DNA of 26,919 nucleotides from JAYWDA01 sp043747555 (GTDB taxonomy: Bacteria > Bdellovibrionota > Bdellovibrionia > Bdellovibrionales > Bdellovibrionaceae): NCBI GenBank assembly GCA_043747555.1, contig JAYTOY010000003.1, forward strand, positions 1 through 26,919, written 5' to 3'. Below the pieces are notes generated by a model that worked only from the letters and a program-made list of their open reading frames with translations, was not told where the DNA came from and did not search any database. Positions 7,798 to 15,614 of this stretch are shown one piece after another. The position numbers and the translations under genes were made by a program. Position 1 is the first letter of the stretch. Every line of letters begins with the position of its first letter.

Positions 7798-9026
7798 TGG
7801 GAAAATACGCTTACCAGGCCAAGAAAAAATCAGGCGAAGCCACGCAAGGTGAAATTGATGCCAGCAATGAAACCGAAGTGCGTATTAAACTTCGCGCCAT
7901 GGGCCTTGAGGTCTCACGGGTCCTTTTAAAAGCGCAAGCAGCACCGGCACGTCGTGCGCCCGAAACAGGATTCTCGTTTTTTAAACCCAAAGTAAAAGGC
8001 AAAGACTTGCAAGTTTTCACAAGGCAGTTTTCAACTTTGATCAATGCCGGAATTCCTGTCGTCGATGCGCTTAAAATTTTAAGCGAAGGCATGGGGCCAG
8101 GTCCGCTGCGTGACGCCTCAGCCAAAGTAAAAACTTCCATTGAAAATGGTCGAAGTTTAGCGGATTCCATGGCTCAGCATCCTTATGTTTTTGATCGGTT
8201 GTATTGCAATATGGTTCAGGCTGGCGAGCAGGCTGGTATTATGGATGGCATCTTAAATCGGTTGGCTCAATATATTGAAAAGGCCGAAAAAATTAAATCG
8301 CAAGTGAAAGGAGCCATGGTTTATCCTGGCGTTATTATTTGCGTGGCCATCCTTGTGATCTCGGGTATTTTAGTTTTCATCATTCCTAAGTTTGAAAGTT
8401 TTTTTGCGGCTTCAGGAAAAGAGCCGCCAGCGTTAACGATGATGGTCGTAAATCTTAGTCACTCAATGGTGACGCATTGGTGGATGTATCTCGGAGTGAT
8501 TGTCGGAATTCCTTTTGCAATTATGCAGTGGGCAGAGACGCCTGAAGGAAAACTGGGAATGGATAAATTTCTTATTTTTGCACCAATTATCGGCGACGTG
8601 ATTCAAAAATCGGCTTTGGCCAGGTTAACGCGGACTCTTTCAACTTTATTATCTTCTGGAGTTGGTGTGATTGAAGCGATTGATATTGCGGCTAAGACAG
8701 CCGGAAATTCGGTGGTTGAAAATGCGCTGCTAAGATCGAAGGCTGCGGTGACACAAGGTCGTCCGTTTGCGGCGCCCCTTGCTAAAGAAAAAGTGATTCC
8801 GGATATGGTCGTTCAAATGATTTCGATTGGCGAGCAATCAGGAACAATGGATGTGATGCTAGGAAAAATCGCTGATTTTTATGAGGATGAAGTTGAAAAT
8901 GCAGTGAAGACCATGACATCGATGATTGAACCTTTGCTGATGGTTGTTCTTGGCGGCGCCATTGCGTTTCTGGTTATTGCGATGTATCTGCCGGTCTTTA
9001 ATATGGCTGATGCTGTAGGCAGCTGA
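7797..9026 (+). CDS. pilC: Type IV pilus inner-membrane platform protein PilC
   Basis: This is the polytopic inner-membrane platform that couples PilB to pilin insertion. Its 409 aa match the family. Two T2SSF repeats lie at about 75-198 and 277-400, each starting with F-x-R-x-x-x-x-L-x-x-G-x-P/V (FTRQFSTLINAGIPV and LTRTLSTLLSSGVGV). Each carries GEQ(A/S)G and ends in a strongly hydrophobic helix (176-198 and 379-400), with another helix at about 225-245. The ATG at 7797 sits in a TGATG overlap with the pseudo-PilT gene; GTG 7794 is less likely. The stop overlaps the pilS ATG in the same way. Confidence 0.96.
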   Translation: MGKYAYQAKKKSGEATQGEIDASNETEVRIKLRAMGLEVSRVLLKAQAAPARRAPETGFSFFKPKVKGKDLQVFTRQFSTLINAGIPVVDALKILSEGMGPGPLRDASAKVKTSIENGRSLADSMAQHPYVFDRLYCNMVQAGEQAGIMDGILNRLAQYIEKAEKIKSQVKGAMVYPGVIICVAILVISGILVFIIPKFESFFAASGKEPPALTMMVVNLSHSMVTHWWMYLGVIVGIPFAIMQWAETPEGKLGMDKFLIFAPIIGDVIQKSALARLTRTLSTLLSSGVGVIEAIDIAAKTAGNSVVENALLRSKAAVTQGRPFAAPLAKEKVIPDMVVQMISIGEQSGTMDVMLGKIADFYEDEVENAVKTMTSMIEPLLMVVLGGAIAFLVIAMYLPVFNMADAVGS

Positions 9027-10612
9027 TGATCGCAACCACTTCACTGACGGGCCCGCAAAAAATTGTCATCGAATTTTCAAGGGTGACACTTTTTTTGCTG
9101 GTTTTAATGGTGGGATTGATTGGTTTCTTATTGCAGCCCCGCTTTATTAATTGGAGCGTTCTCGCCCCTTTGTATCTGGGTGTCGTTCTATCTTTAGGAT
9201 TACACATTTACTATATCTTAACGTTAGATAAATTTTACGAGCGGCCCCGTCTTTTATTTTTCTCATTCCTTGCAGACTCGGTTTTTATTTCAGTTTTAAT
9301 TTACTCGAGTGGGCAAAATCAATCTCTGCTGATGTTTTTACATTTGGCCAACATTATCCTAGCGGGCCTTTTGTTTCAAAGCAGAGGCGCGTTGGCCGTG
9401 TCCGTTTTTACAAGTTTTTCTTTCACGATTGCCTCCATGCTTTCGCCAGAGCTTAAAGGGCTTAATTATGTCTTTTTGTTATTTCTGAATAACACGGCTT
9501 TTTTCTTGGTGGCGGGACTTTCTGGATTTCTAAGTGATCAGCTTTATTCGGTCGGGCAGGCATTGAAGGAAACAGGTCTGCAGCTGAGGAATTTGTCAGA
9601 ATTAAATGAAGCCATTGTCGCTAATTCCCCTTTAGCGATTTTAACATTTAATCAACGCGGTAAAGTGTTTCATCAAAATCCAGAGGCTGTACGAATCTTC
9701 GGAAAGGATTCAAAGCTTATGAATATTTATGAAACTTTGAAGATTTCTGATTTCTCATCAGGAAGTACAGCTCAGCGCTTTGAAAGATCTTACCAAGGAA
9801 TTCTAGACGGGGATAAAAAAGAATTGCAGATTATCCTAAGATCCTTGGATCAACAGAATTCGGAATCAAAAGATTCTGGAGCTTTTTTAGCATTGATTGA
9901 AGACCGCACCGACCTTAAAAAGCTAGAAGAGCGCCTCAGACAAAATGAAAAGCTGGCAGCCATTGGTGGACTTGCGGCAGGAATGGCTCATGAAATAAGA
10001 AATCCTTTGGCCGGAATTAGCGGCAGTATTGAAATGCTCAGCCAAAGTACGACCAATGATGATGATAAAAAATTGATGGCCATTGTGATGCGGGAAATTG
10101 ATAGATTAAACGGACTGATCACCGAATTCTTAGATTACTCGCGACCTGAACCACCACCGACCGAGTCTGTGAATTTAAGTCAGATTTTAAAAGAAGTGAT
10201 CGACCTTGCTTCAAAGAATAAATCAATCCCATTGACGATTCAGCACGATCTTCAAATTGAAAAAGATCTTATGGTCAAAGCCGATAGTAATAAGTTAAGG
10301 CAGGCCTTTCTAAACATCGTGATGAATGCCTACCAAGCAATGTCAGAGGCGCAAAGTCCCGTACTAACAGTTCATTTGGCCCAGAAAAAAACAGAGCTGG
10401 TTTTAAAAATTGCTGACAGCGGTTCTGGAATGTCCGAAGCCACCAGGCTCAGAATTTTTGAACCTTTCTTTACGACGAAATCAAAAGGGACAGGCCTTGG
10501 TCTAGCTATGACTTATAAAATTTTGCAGGCTCACCAAGCTCGGATCATTGTCGAGAGTGAAAAAAATAAAGGCTCGTCTTTTGAAATTAGTTTTCCTGCG
10601 ATCCTTCCATAA
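9026..10612 (+). CDS. pilS: PilS-type membrane sensor histidine kinase
   Basis: The 528-aa kinase has about six membrane helices in residues 20-170, as in PilS. A cytoplasmic PAS-like domain (about 190-295, NSPLAILTFNQRGKV) and a short coiled coil follow. HisKA has H322 in MAHEIRNPLAG, and the HATPase has an N box at 430-439 (NIVMNAYQAM), DSGSGM (464-469) and GTGLGL (488-493). It starts in a TGATG overlap with pilC and is followed after 80 bp by pilR. In Pseudomonas and Myxococcus, PilS phosphorylates PilR, which activates pilin transcription with sigma-54; PilS there senses pilin in the membrane. The context supports the same pairing here. Confidence 0.92.
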   Translation: MIATTSLTGPQKIVIEFSRVTLFLLVLMVGLIGFLLQPRFINWSVLAPLYLGVVLSLGLHIYYILTLDKFYERPRLLFFSFLADSVFISVLIYSSGQNQSLLMFLHLANIILAGLLFQSRGALAVSVFTSFSFTIASMLSPELKGLNYVFLLFLNNTAFFLVAGLSGFLSDQLYSVGQALKETGLQLRNLSELNEAIVANSPLAILTFNQRGKVFHQNPEAVRIFGKDSKLMNIYETLKISDFSSGSTAQRFERSYQGILDGDKKELQIILRSLDQQNSESKDSGAFLALIEDRTDLKKLEERLRQNEKLAAIGGLAAGMAHEIRNPLAGISGSIEMLSQSTTNDDDKKLMAIVMREIDRLNGLITEFLDYSRPEPPPTESVNLSQILKEVIDLASKNKSIPLTIQHDLQIEKDLMVKADSNKLRQAFLNIVMNAYQAMSEAQSPVLTVHLAQKKTELVLKIADSGSGMSEATRLRIFEPFFTTKSKGTGLGLAMTYKILQAHQARIIVESEKNKGSSFEISFPAILP

Positions 10613-10637
10613 GCTTCATTTTATGATTTGCCTCTGG

Positions 10638-10652
10638 GCCCTATCAAAGGGC
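10638..10652 (+). other. Small hairpin in the pilS-pilR gap
   Basis: GCCCT (10638-10642) and AGGGC (10648-10652) form a 5-bp stem with a 5-nt loop in the only sizeable gap of the pil operon. There is no T-run after it. It could modulate read-through or mRNA decay between pilS and pilR, or be chance. Confidence 0.2.
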
Positions 10653-10692
10653 AAAATATGAAGTATCAGTTTCAAATCTTAAGGGTGGCCGC

Positions 10693-12099
10693 ATGAAATC
10701 CAGAATTTTAGTTGTCGATGACGAAGTTTCTATCCGCGAGTTTCTTGATATCATGTTAAAAAAAGAAGGCTATGAAGTCAGCCTTGCCGAGGACGGACAA
10801 AAAGCCAAAGAACTGATCGCAAAAAAAACTTTCGATATGGTGATTTCGGATTTGCAAATGCCGAATGTGACGGGCTTAGAACTTTTAAAATTCGTTAAAG
10901 AAAATTATTCTGAAGTTGTCTTTATGCTGATCACAGCGTTTGGTACGACCGAGACCGCTGTTGAAGCGATGAAAATGGGCGCCTACGATTACATCACAAA
11001 GCCTTTTAAGCTGGATGAAGTTCGCTTAAATATTGCCAATGCTCTACGCAGCCGAAATTTGGAAGTTGAAAATCGCGTCCTAAGAAAAGAACTGGTTAAA
11101 GAGTACAGCTTTCAAAATATGATCGGTGATTCTGCAGCGATGCACGTAATTTATGATTTAATCCGCAGAGTCTCTCAGACACCGACAAATGTTCTTATCA
11201 CAGGTGAGTCGGGAACGGGTAAGGAAGTTGTAGCAAAAGCGATTCATTACAACGGGCCATTAAAAGATAAGCCTTTTGTTACAATCAACTGCGGAGCGAT
11301 TCCTGAAAATTTAATGGAATCAGAAATGTTTGGTCATAAGAAGGGATCCTTCACCGGCGCCTATGCGGATAAAGCCGGCCTTTTTGAAGTGGCTGACAGC
11401 GGAAGTTTATTTTTAGATGAGGTCGGAGATTTACCAATTTCAATTCAAGTAAAACTTTTACGCGCGCTTCAAGAAAAAATCATTCGTCGAGTGGGCGCCA
11501 CAGAAGACATGAAAGTGGAAGTTCGAATCATTGCAGCCACCAACAGAAATCTTGAAGAGATGGTCGCCAAAGGAACTTTCAGGCAGGATCTTTATTACCG
11601 CTTAAATGTCATTCATATTAAAACACCTTCTTTGCGTGAGCGCCGTGATGACATTCCCTTGCTAGCTGCATTTTTCTTAAAAAAATATAACGAGCGTTTA
11701 AATAAAAATATCAACGGAATTTCTAGTGAAGCGATGGATATTCTTAAAAAATACGATTACCCCGGCAATGTCCGAGAGCTTGAAAATTTAGTCGAAAGAA
11801 CCGTCGCTCTTGAAGGTGGGGCAACTATCTTGCCTGAAAGTTTGCCGCCCATGGTGAATACGCCCAATGGCCGTAAGATGGCTTCCAGCAACGAAATCGA
11901 AATTGGCCAAGAGGGCGTGGATTTAGATAAAGTCGTTGGCCAAATTGAAAAAGAATTACTGATTAAAGCCATTCATGCAGCGGGCGGCGTGAAGAAAAAA
12001 GCGGCCAAGCTGTTGCATATTTCTTTTCGGTCTATGCGCTACCGCATCGAAAAGTACAATTTAGGTGTTGTCGGCGACGATGAATTGGACGATGAATAA
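10693..12099 (+). CDS. pilR: PilR-type sigma-54-dependent response regulator
   Basis: The 468-aa activator has a receiver domain (about 3-118; D9/D10, phospho-acceptor D53, T81, K103). An AAA+ domain (about 142-375) carries Walker A GESGTGKE (171-178), the sigma-54 loop, and Walker B LFLDEVGD (239-246). A Fis-type helix-turn-helix lies at about 420-455. The contact loop reads GSFTGA (218-223) rather than GAFTGA, a change at the second position that leaves the FTGA core. It follows pilS and ends in an acidic tail (DDELDDE). Pilin genes are the known targets in other species; none lies in this window. A purine-rich AAGGGTGG precedes the ATG. The stop is 4 nt upstream of a tRNA-Arg gene. Confidence 0.93.
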   Translation: MKSRILVVDDEVSIREFLDIMLKKEGYEVSLAEDGQKAKELIAKKTFDMVISDLQMPNVTGLELLKFVKENYSEVVFMLITAFGTTETAVEAMKMGAYDYITKPFKLDEVRLNIANALRSRNLEVENRVLRKELVKEYSFQNMIGDSAAMHVIYDLIRRVSQTPTNVLITGESGTGKEVVAKAIHYNGPLKDKPFVTINCGAIPENLMESEMFGHKKGSFTGAYADKAGLFEVADSGSLFLDEVGDLPISIQVKLLRALQEKIIRRVGATEDMKVEVRIIAATNRNLEEMVAKGTFRQDLYYRLNVIHIKTPSLRERRDDIPLLAAFFLKKYNERLNKNINGISSEAMDILKKYDYPGNVRELENLVERTVALEGGATILPESLPPMVNTPNGRKMASSNEIEIGQEGVDLDKVVGQIEKELLIKAIHAAGGVKKKAAKLLHISFRSMRYRIEKYNLGVVGDDELDDE

Positions 12100-12103
12100 C
12101 TCG

Positions 12104-12179
12104 GACTCCATAGCTCAAATGGATAGAGCATACGTTTCCTAAACGTGCGATCCAGGTTCAATTCCTGGTGGGGTCACCA
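12104..12179 (+). tRNA. tRNA-Arg (anticodon CCU, reads AGG)
   Basis: A complete cloverleaf can be drawn. The acceptor stem is GACTCCA (12104-12110) with TGGGGTC (12169-12175). The D stem is GCTC/GAGC. The anticodon stem is TACGT/ACGTG around the loop TTCCTAA with anticodon CCT (12138-12140). The T stem is CCAGG/CCTGG with loop TTCAATT. Discriminator A and an encoded CCA (12177-12179) follow. It begins only 4 nt after the pilR stop, so it is very likely transcribed as part of the pil operon unless a promoter lies inside pilR. Confidence 0.96.
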
Positions 12180-12207
12180 AACCATAAACTGATAAGTTCA
12201 CGAAGAG

Positions 12208-12237
12208 CCACCGTCGGATAAGACTCAACGGTGGTTT
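12208..12237 (+). terminator. Possible terminator after pilR and tRNA-Arg
   Basis: CCACCGT (12208-12214) and ACGGTGG (12228-12234) form a perfect 7-bp GC-rich stem with a 13-nt loop, followed by only three T (TTTCC). It lies 29 nt after the tRNA and between convergent genes, where a terminator is expected. The short T-tract makes it a weak intrinsic terminator. Confidence 0.5.
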
Positions 12238-12261
12238 CCAAAAATCAGAGATATAGATGAT

Positions 12262-12561
12262 CTACTCCTGACGACACAAGCTTTCAAAACATGGAAGCTG
12301 AGAATTATTTTCGCATCTAGCCATTGCCATATCCATAGCTGCTGACTTATCCGAGGACAATCCAATAAAGCCTTTCACGATTAAATTGTCGGCATAGCAA
12401 ACCCATGTGCCTTCATCGCTGGGAGTTGTATTGTCCTGATGTCCTTGGTCGGGGCAGTCGCCATACGCAGGATCACACTCGCCGCGGTATTCGGCATCAT
12501 TTCCAGCCATTGCCCCTAAACCAAGACATGAAATAGCAGCGATCATAAAATACTTAATCAT
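12262..12561 (-). CDS. Small secreted six-cysteine protein
   Basis: The 99-aa protein has a clear signal peptide with cleavage probably after AMA (residue 19). The mature part is small and acidic, with six cysteines (C29, C36, C55, C83, C91, C96), an even number that suits three disulfides in the periplasm or outside. The C-terminal half (GTWVCYADN to the last Cys) vaguely recalls small secreted domains in which an Ala-rich helix (SAAMDMAMARC) packs against Cys pairs, as in DUF4189-type proteins; this likeness is weak. AAGGAG lies 7 nt before the ATG. It is a single gene between the pil terminator and the ROK kinase. Function is unknown. Confidence 0.75.
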   Translation of the reverse strand: MIKYFMIAAISCLGLGAMAGNDAEYRGECDPAYGDCPDQGHQDNTTPSDEGTWVCYADNLIVKGFIGLSSDKSAAMDMAMARCENNSQLPCFESLCRQE

Positions 12562-12713
12562 AATTATTCTCCTTAAAAATTATTTGCTGAAAGATCTCAC
12601 GTCTTCCATCTTTGTGGCTTCGCGCTTTGCAAATGATGGGCCGGGCAAATTTTTTTTAATAAGCATTAGGTTTTCTTAAAACAAAAAGTTATTTAAAGTT
12701 GAGGGGGCATTTT

Positions 12714-13706
12714 TTATTTTCGGGGCGAACGGGGACTCCGTTTGAAATCAGCTAAGTAAGGCAAGTAAGCAGCTCCCAGGACGCCAGCTTGGTTTAACCC
12801 CTTAGCCACTTGAATCGGGCAGCGAAAATAAGGATTCATTTCGTTCACTAAGCTGAGGTAGCGTTTTTTCATGCGCTCGTAATATAAAGAGCGAACCTTG
12901 ATAAGGCCACCCGAGAAAAGAATTTTTTCTAAATTAAAACCAATTGATAAATTATAACAAAGGGCTGCTAAGGCATCAGCGGCCTCATCAAAAAGAATTT
13001 GGTATTTCTTTTCGCCACCTTCCAATGTTTGAACTAGTTCTTCGATCGAGTTCCCTTTGAAACCCATGGATTTGGCGCGCCGTAAAATTCCTGTCCCCGA
13101 GGCAATGCCTTCGACCGTATTGTGTCTTAAGTCTTTTGAAGATTGGATTAAGTTGTTCTGTACAATCAAATGTCCAAATTCTGATCCCATGCCGTTGGTT
13201 TGAACCGGTTGGCCATTAAAAATCACGCCACTGCCAATGCCCGTTCCGATGGTGACGACCGCAAAGGATTTCAAACCTTTGGCGCCGCCCATCCAGCCTT
13301 CGGCCAAGGCTGCGGCAATCGCATCATTTTGAAATGCAACGGCTGTTTTTATTTTATTGTGGCTTAAAACATCTGTCAGATCTTTTTGTAAAGGCGCCGT
13401 TTTCCAGCCAGGAAAATTTGTTGGGTTTAAAAGACAACCCTTATCAACATTCATGGGTCCAGCGCTGGCAAGGCCAACCCCGGCAAACTGCGGCGCTTGA
13501 AACGCGTGAGGAAATTCTTTTTTGAAATTTAAAATCATCGTTGCCATCAAATCGATGATTTGACGCTGTTGGATCTTTGGAGAACCCACTTTAAGGTGAA
13601 GGATGGAAGCTTTGTGAAAAGATAAAATTTCGCCGTTAGAGTGAACCAAAGCACCGGCTAATTTTGTTCCGCCTAAATCTAATCCAACTGTAAATTTGTC
13701 AGCCAA
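12714..13706 (-). CDS. ROK-family sugar kinase (glucokinase-like)
   Basis: The 330-aa cytoplasmic kinase has the ATP-phosphate motif LDLGGTKLAGA (9-19), GVGLASAGPMN (76-86) and the catalytic-type Asp D128 in FQNDAIAA. It also has IGTGIGSG (153-160), the substrate motif E176-F-G-H179 and GIASGTG (200-206). The usual ROK zinc cysteines (C-x-C-G-x-x-G-C) after the E-x-G-H motif are absent. It probably phosphorylates glucose or an amino sugar; the substrate cannot be decided. I use TTG 13706 as the start because AAGGGA lies 6 nt upstream and the homologous region begins at once. The open frame runs further to 13991, but that would overlap the divergent stator gene. The closing tail is basic (KRSPRSPRK). 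Confidence 0.9.
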   Translation of the reverse strand: MADKFTVGLDLGGTKLAGALVHSNGEILSFHKASILHLKVGSPKIQQRQIIDLMATMILNFKKEFPHAFQAPQFAGVGLASAGPMNVDKGCLLNPTNFPGWKTAPLQKDLTDVLSHNKIKTAVAFQNDAIAAALAEGWMGGAKGLKSFAVVTIGTGIGSGVIFNGQPVQTNGMGSEFGHLIVQNNLIQSSKDLRHNTVEGIASGTGILRRAKSMGFKGNSIEELVQTLEGGEKKYQILFDEAADALAALCYNLSIGFNLEKILFSGGLIKVRSLYYERMKKRYLSLVNEMNPYFRCPIQVAKGLNQAGVLGAAYLPYLADFKRSPRSPRK

Positions 13707-13906
13707 AGTGCATCCCTTCGTTGATTTAAAGATAGCCTCATAGCATAAAAATCGAACTTCATAACATAATATTTTCTGATGATTGATGGGTTTGGTGAAC
13801 GTGTGTGTCATAATCTTCATCAAAAAATAATATTCTTGATGACTCAAACGTCTAGGTTTGTTGTGCTTACGTCTCGGGTAAACCGACCAACGGATGGAGA
13901 TAGAGC
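13707..13906. promoter_or_regulatory. Divergent regulatory region between ROK kinase and gliding operon
   Basis: This 200-bp A/T-rich region must drive both the ROK kinase and the Agl-Glt operon. I see two imperfect 21-bp tandem repeats (13728-13748 and 13749-13769; 15 of 21 match). Two related elements TAATATTTTCTGATGA (13767-13782) and TAATATTCTTGATGA (13828-13842) also lie here, as does an inverted repeat CAAAC-6-GTTTG (13845-13860). TCGG-5-CCGA follows at about 13873-13885. No convincing -35/-10 or sigma-54 (-24/-12) pair stands out. GGAG 7 nt before the ATG at 13907 is the operon's first ribosome site. Confidence 0.4.
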
Positions 13907-14605
13907 ATGGAAGTGATGTCAAAAATCGCAATCGCATTTTCGCATGGTGGAATTTGGATGTGGCCAATTTTAATTTTGCAATTAGCGTCATTCGCTATTG
14001 TGATCGAGCGTTTTTACGCTTTGTATGGGAAGCGAAAAACCAACCAGGTGGCTTTAGCAAAAGGCTTTGAAGAAAGCATTCGCCGTGGGGAAATCGATCA
14101 GCTGATTCAAAAAGCCGAAAATCTGTCGACGGATCATGCTGTCGCCAGAGCTACTCTGGCAGGAGCGAAAGCAGCCAAGCATTTGGGCGGCAAAGAAGAA
14201 GTCCAAGGCAAAATGGATGAAGTTTTAATGCATGAAAACTCTGTGATTGATCGCAGAACAGGTTTCCTAACAATGGTTGGAAATGTTTCCACATTAATGG
14301 GGCTTCTTGGAACCATCACTGGAATGATTAAATCTTTTGCCTCTGTGGCCTATGCGGCGCCGGCGGAAAAAGCGACGCTTTTAGCAGCCGGGATTTCTGA
14401 GGCGATGAATTGTACTGCTTACGGTTTGATTGTCGCGATTCCAGCTCTGATTGGTTACGCGATTTTGCAAAATCGCGCCAATTTGATCAATGAAGATCTA
14501 AATCAGGCGGCTTTAAAGGTATTCAACTGGCTCAGCTACTCTTACGAACCCATTGGTTTTAAGTCCTTTAAAAAAGGTGAAGCTTCACGAGAAGCCAACG
14601 CTTAA
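13907..14605 (+). CDS. aglR: TolQ/ExbB/MotA-type stator protein (AglR-like gliding motor)
   Basis: The 232-aa inner-membrane protein has the TolQ/ExbB plan: helix 1 at about 18-36, a cytoplasmic domain, helix 2 at about 118-142 with the family motif MGLLGTITGMI (131-141), and helix 3 at about 170-188 (AYGLIVAIPAL). In this family a pentamer surrounds TolR-type helices and uses proton flow to do work in the periplasm. It is followed by two TolR-type genes and then by Glt-type genes, as expected for AglR of the Myxococcus AglRQS motor rather than TolQ of the Tol-Pal system (no TolA, TolB or Pal is present). The name rests on context as well as sequence. Confidence 0.88.
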   Translation: MEVMSKIAIAFSHGGIWMWPILILQLASFAIVIERFYALYGKRKTNQVALAKGFEESIRRGEIDQLIQKAENLSTDHAVARATLAGAKAAKHLGGKEEVQGKMDEVLMHENSVIDRRTGFLTMVGNVSTLMGLLGTITGMIKSFASVAYAAPAEKATLLAAGISEAMNCTAYGLIVAIPALIGYAILQNRANLINEDLNQAALKVFNWLSYSYEPIGFKSFKKGEASREANA

Positions 14606-14646
14606 AAGAAATTGAAAGCTTTGTTTTCGCGAAAGGAGTGCCGTGC

Positions 14647-15102
14647 GTGCGTAAAAATAAAAAGCATCTGGATTTTGAGTTGAACCTAGTTCCCTTTATC
14701 GATCTGCTTTCGGTGTGCATTTGCTTTCTTCTGATCACAGCTGTATGGCTGAATGTTGGTTCGCTGAATGTAAAGCAAGCCGTCGGCGGGCAATCGGCAG
14801 CAGAGACCACAAAAAAGCCACTGATGATGGTGGTGTTAGAAGCCACAGGTGAAGTGACTCTTGAAGTTCAAGAAAGCCAGCGCGTGCCAGCTAATTTAAG
14901 AAAATTTCGGGTCGAGGCGCAAGCCGGAAAAGTGAACAGTCAAGAGGTCGAAAAAATTCTGACCGAACTTAAAAATCTTGAACCCGAGTTGCGAACAGCT
15001 TTGATTCAGCCAAAAGCTCAAACTGTGTATGAAGATATTGTTGGATTGATGGATCAATTCAGAAAATCGGGAATGATCGATTTAGGGGTCGTTCCGCTGT
15101 AA
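14647..15102 (+). CDS. TolR/ExbD-type motor protein 1 (AglQ/AglS-like)
   Basis: The 151-aa protein has a short basic cytoplasmic N-terminus, one membrane helix (about 17-36) and a periplasmic domain. D19 in LVPFIDLLSV corresponds to the proton-channel Asp of ExbD/TolR. The start is GTG 14647: GGAG at 14635-14638 stands 8 nt upstream, while the more upstream GTG at 14638 overlaps that site. Two cysteines (C24, C26) lie inside the membrane helix. It follows the AglR-like gene by 41 bp and precedes a second TolR-type gene. Which of AglQ and AglS it matches cannot be told by eye. Confidence 0.85.
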   Translation: MRKNKKHLDFELNLVPFIDLLSVCICFLLITAVWLNVGSLNVKQAVGGQSAAETTKKPLMMVVLEATGEVTLEVQESQRVPANLRKFRVEAQAGKVNSQEVEKILTELKNLEPELRTALIQPKAQTVYEDIVGLMDQFRKSGMIDLGVVPL

Positions 15103-15110
15103 GGATGCAT

Positions 15111-15605
15111 ATGAATCGTAGTGTATTAAACGAAACAGCTTTTCTAAGCCCGCTGGCGACAGCTTCTGTTTTGCGTCCCAATTCCCATTCATGGAAGCGA
15201 GTGATCAGCGCCGATCTTTTATTAACGGCTTTGATCGATGCGTTTTCTATTTTGGTGATCTTCTTATTAATGAGCTTTTCAAGCACCGGAGAAATTCTTT
15301 TCACCGGTAAAAACATGGAATTACCTTCGGCTGTCAAAGCTGAAGCTTTAGAGCGTTTTCCAGTGGTGAAGCTGGATGAAGGAAAAATTTTCTTAGAAGA
15401 AAAGCTACTTGAGGGTGGCGACGGGCTTTTTCAAGCTTTGCTGACGATCCGGAAGGCTATGGTGACAGCGGGCACTTCAGAAGCGCCTGGTATTATCACC
15501 GTTCAAGCGGATCGACGAATTAAGTACGAAGTATTAAATCAAGTTGTTGCTGCTTGCGCTCAGGCCGGATTTGGCGACATTCGTTTTGCTGTTTTAATGA
15601 AGTAG
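15111..15605 (+). CDS. TolR/ExbD-type motor protein 2 (AglQ/AglS-like)
   Basis: This is a second, diverged ExbD/TolR protein of 164 aa. Its cytoplasmic N-terminus is longer (about 33 residues) than in the first copy. One helix follows (about 36-55) with the expected Asp D43 in TALIDAFSILVIFLL. The periplasmic domain ends in a TolR-like turn (ITVQADRRIKYEVLNQVVAACAQAG is the region 124-148). ATG 15111 is chosen because TAAGGA lies 5-6 nt upstream; ATG 15105 overlaps that site. The two TolR copies probably form a heterodimer in the stator, as proposed for AglQ and AglS. Confidence 0.85.
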   Translation: MNRSVLNETAFLSPLATASVLRPNSHSWKRVISADLLLTALIDAFSILVIFLLMSFSSTGEILFTGKNMELPSAVKAEALERFPVVKLDEGKIFLEEKLLEGGDGLFQALLTIRKAMVTAGTSEAPGIITVQADRRIKYEVLNQVVAACAQAGFGDIRFAVLMK

Positions 15606-15614
15606 AGAGGGTGA

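Noticed and set aside
12104..12261. Integration site of a mobile element at the tRNA 3' end
   Set aside because: No integrase gene and no repeat of the tRNA 3' end was found in the window; the genes downstream look like ordinary chromosome.
13707..13991. N-terminal extension of the ROK kinase reading frame up to an ATG at 13991
   Set aside because: It would overlap the first gene of the divergent gliding operon and its promoter region, precedes the ROK fold with unrelated basic sequence, and the TTG at 13706 has a good ribosome site.
13907..15605. Tol-Pal or ExbB-ExbD-TonB identity of the TolQ/TolR genes
   Set aside because: No tolA, tolB, pal, tonB or receptor gene follows; there are two TolR-type genes, and the next genes are Glt-type envelope proteins.
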